NCBI GenBank assembly: GCA_015057705.1
Contig: SVDU01000030.1
Span: 1 to 53,401, forward strand
Length of the DNA stretch: 53,401 bases
Direction of reading: 5' to 3'
Origin: Paenibacillaceae bacterium
GTDB taxonomy: Bacteria > Bacillota > Clostridia > Lachnospirales > Lachnospiraceae
Shown here: positions 52,399-53,401 of the stretch, piece by piece
How the letters are laid out: every line of letters begins with the position of its first letter
How positions within the stretch are numbered: the stretch's first letter is position 1
Position numbers and translations under genes: made by a program
The notes under the pieces: model-generated
What the model saw: the letters and a program-made list of their open reading frames with translations, nothing else
Told to the model about the DNA's origin: nothing
The model's database searches: none

Positions 52399-52966
52399 GA
52401 ATCAGCTTCCTTAATTCTTCTGTAGTAAGACCCTCAAAAGGATTATTGGTATTGACCTCACCAGACAATTCCACATTCTGCTTATCTCGCCATATATCCG
52501 GTCTACGATTTTTGAGCCAGAATATCTGGGCAGTTGTATCCGGCGCCACGTCCTTAACCTTTCTTTCAGCCAACATGATTTTAGTTTTGGGGAATTGCTC
52601 TTTAATCAGCATCAACTCTGAATTCGTGGCATCTGGGTGCTCATATTTATACTTGTTCATGTATTCATCGAGCTTTTCAAAATACTCCGCCTGCTTCAAG
52701 GGAACGGTCACATACTTATCTTCATTAAAGGAATAACCAAGCGCCCTTTTCAAGAGAGCATTCTCCACAAGAATGTCAACAACTTCCTTACCCTTTTTTA
52801 GGGCCTCCGATATCTCCGGATACTTCTTTTTCCATTCATAGTAAGTGGAAGTGGTAATATTCAAATTATGTGCTATCTGTTCATCTGTCAAACCGTCTCT
52901 TGCCCAGGATTCAAGTAGTAGCAATCCATCAGGCGTCAACCAGTATTCATATTTTCCTTTTGCCAT
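52388..52966 (-). CDS. terS: Terminase small subunit
   Basis: 192 residues from the ATG at 52966, chosen for GGAGGGGGTGA just upstream. An N-terminal helix-turn-helix (LTDEQIAHNLNITTSTYYEWKKKYPEI) recognises phage DNA; the middle forms the ring; the end (IFWLKNRRPDIWRDKQNVELSG) is common in this family. First gene of the late operon, downstream of a terminator. Confidence 0.92.
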   Translation of the reverse strand: MAKGKYEYWLTPDGLLLLESWARDGLTDEQIAHNLNITTSTYYEWKKKYPEISEALKKGKEVVDILVENALLKRALGYSFNEDKYVTVPLKQAEYFEKLDEYMNKYKYEHPDATNSELMLIKEQFPKTKIMLAERKVKDVAPDTTAQIFWLKNRRPDIWRDKQNVELSGEVNTNNPFEGLTTEELRKLIHGD

Positions 52967-53003
52967 AAATATCACCCCCTCCAATTCTGCTAATTTGTGG
53001 TAT

Positions 53004-53028
53004 TAAAAAAAGGCGGGGATACCGCCTC
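53004..53028 (-). terminator. Terminator upstream of terS
   Basis: AGGCGG pairs with CCGCCT around a five-base loop, and seven T follow on the minus strand. It ends the small gene at 53062, so terS must have its own promoter or rely on antitermination. Confidence 0.9.
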
Positions 53029-53061
53029 TCACTGCTGCTAATATGAATAACCATACTCCAA

Positions 53062-53262
53062 TCATGAATCCTTGTTTAAATAATCAATTTCCTCTTGATA
53101 AACGCTTATAGTAGATTTCGAAGCCTCTATATGCTTACGAAAAATTTCTTCATTTTCCAGATAATTATTTTTTTCCTTGTACTCATTACAAAATTTTATA
53201 TTCTCGTACTCCTCTTTTATCTTATTTTCATATTCCTGTATGCGTTGTTCGCGATCTCTCAT
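53062..53262 (-). CDS. Hypothetical small coiled-coil phage protein
   Basis: 66 residues, very rich in Glu, Lys, Asn and Tyr: RIQEYENKIKEEYENIKF...EASKSTISVYQEEIDYL. It looks like a single coiled coil. AGGAGG is present upstream. No function can be assigned. Confidence 0.6.
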   Translation of the reverse strand: MRDREQRIQEYENKIKEEYENIKFCNEYKEKNNYLENEEIFRKHIEASKSTISVYQEEIDYLNKDS

Positions 53263-53401
53263 GTTTATAACCTCCTAAAATATTTATTCTTTGTATTAAA
53301 TTATATTTTAGTATATGCCTGTGCTGTTACTGACCAGTTAAGCTGTCGTAGTCGTGCTCATTTTAACTGTCAAAAAGCTGCTTAGTTTTCTGTCAAAGTT
53401 T

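Larger units (their letters stand above)
26537..53401. mobile_element. Prophage, contractile-tail type (right end not in window)
   Basis: The continuous minus-strand late operon from terS to amidase has the gene order of PBSX-like and clostridial myophages. Sheath, tube, tape measure, LysM hub and baseplate J are all intact, so the particle genes look complete. A reversed hicAB and AT-rich defence cargo are inserted. No integrase, repressor or replication genes are seen; they must lie to the right. The left junction is in the GH18 gene. Confidence 0.9.

Overview
The window looks like a chromosome segment of a motile, spore-forming, low-GC Firmicute of the class Clostridia, most likely Lachnospiraceae (Lacrimispora/Clostridium-like). 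The evidence is the AGGAGG ribosome binding sites, the many lipobox lipoproteins, a CsrA-flagellin pair, a glycosyl hydrolase 18 spore-enzyme remnant, LarE, DUF1847 and choline-binding-type repeats. No rRNA, tRNA or CRISPR array was seen. Species is inference.

Positions 1-26.5 kb are host chromosome. In order: an ABC-F ATPase, a lipoprotein, a HicBA toxin-antitoxin pair with a doubtful toxin start, a polar amino acid ABC importer (SBP-permease-ATPase), and a five-gene run made of an MBL hydrolase, a split ThrE-type exporter, dihydroorotase and an unrecognised tail-anchored protein. Next come a Thr/Glu-rich lipoprotein, a nitroreductase, a zinc-ribbon protein and a very long flagellin downstream of csrA. 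A tyrosine recombinase follows with a 34-bp loxP/FRT-like palindrome beside it. Then DUF378, a MoxR ATPase with a VWA partner, an LRR-like protein and LarE. The 22-26.5 kb stretch holds two copies of an apparently undescribed small RNA, each behind a Pho-box-like promoter, plus decayed genes: a frameshifted wall-binding protein, a broken siderophore-binding lipoprotein, an AraC remnant, and the 3' end of a GH18 spore-type hydrolase.

From about 26.54 kb to the right edge is most of a prophage of contractile-tail (PBSX/clostridial myophage-like) type, with its late operon on the minus strand. Read from right to left it has terS, terL, portal, minor head protein, two small genes, scaffold, decoration, major capsid, connectors, tail terminator, sheath, tube, tail chaperones (with a probable -1 frameshift), tape measure, LysM hub, baseplate, tail fibres, XkdX, holin and amidase. 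A hicAB module with its own operator-embedded promoter sits backwards inside the tail genes. AT-rich cargo next to the phage end encodes a Septu-like PtuA/PtuB defence pair, apparently 5'-truncated head to head against an unknown gene. The early and lysogeny region, including the integrase, must lie beyond the window.

The most interesting points are the paralogous sRNAs with covarying terminator stems, the prophage splitting a sporulation-type hydrolase gene, the loxP/FRT-like site next to the flagellin-linked recombinase, an identical 17-bp palindrome at two late-operon sites, and the hicAB promoter whose 17-bp spacer is filled by a palindromic operator.
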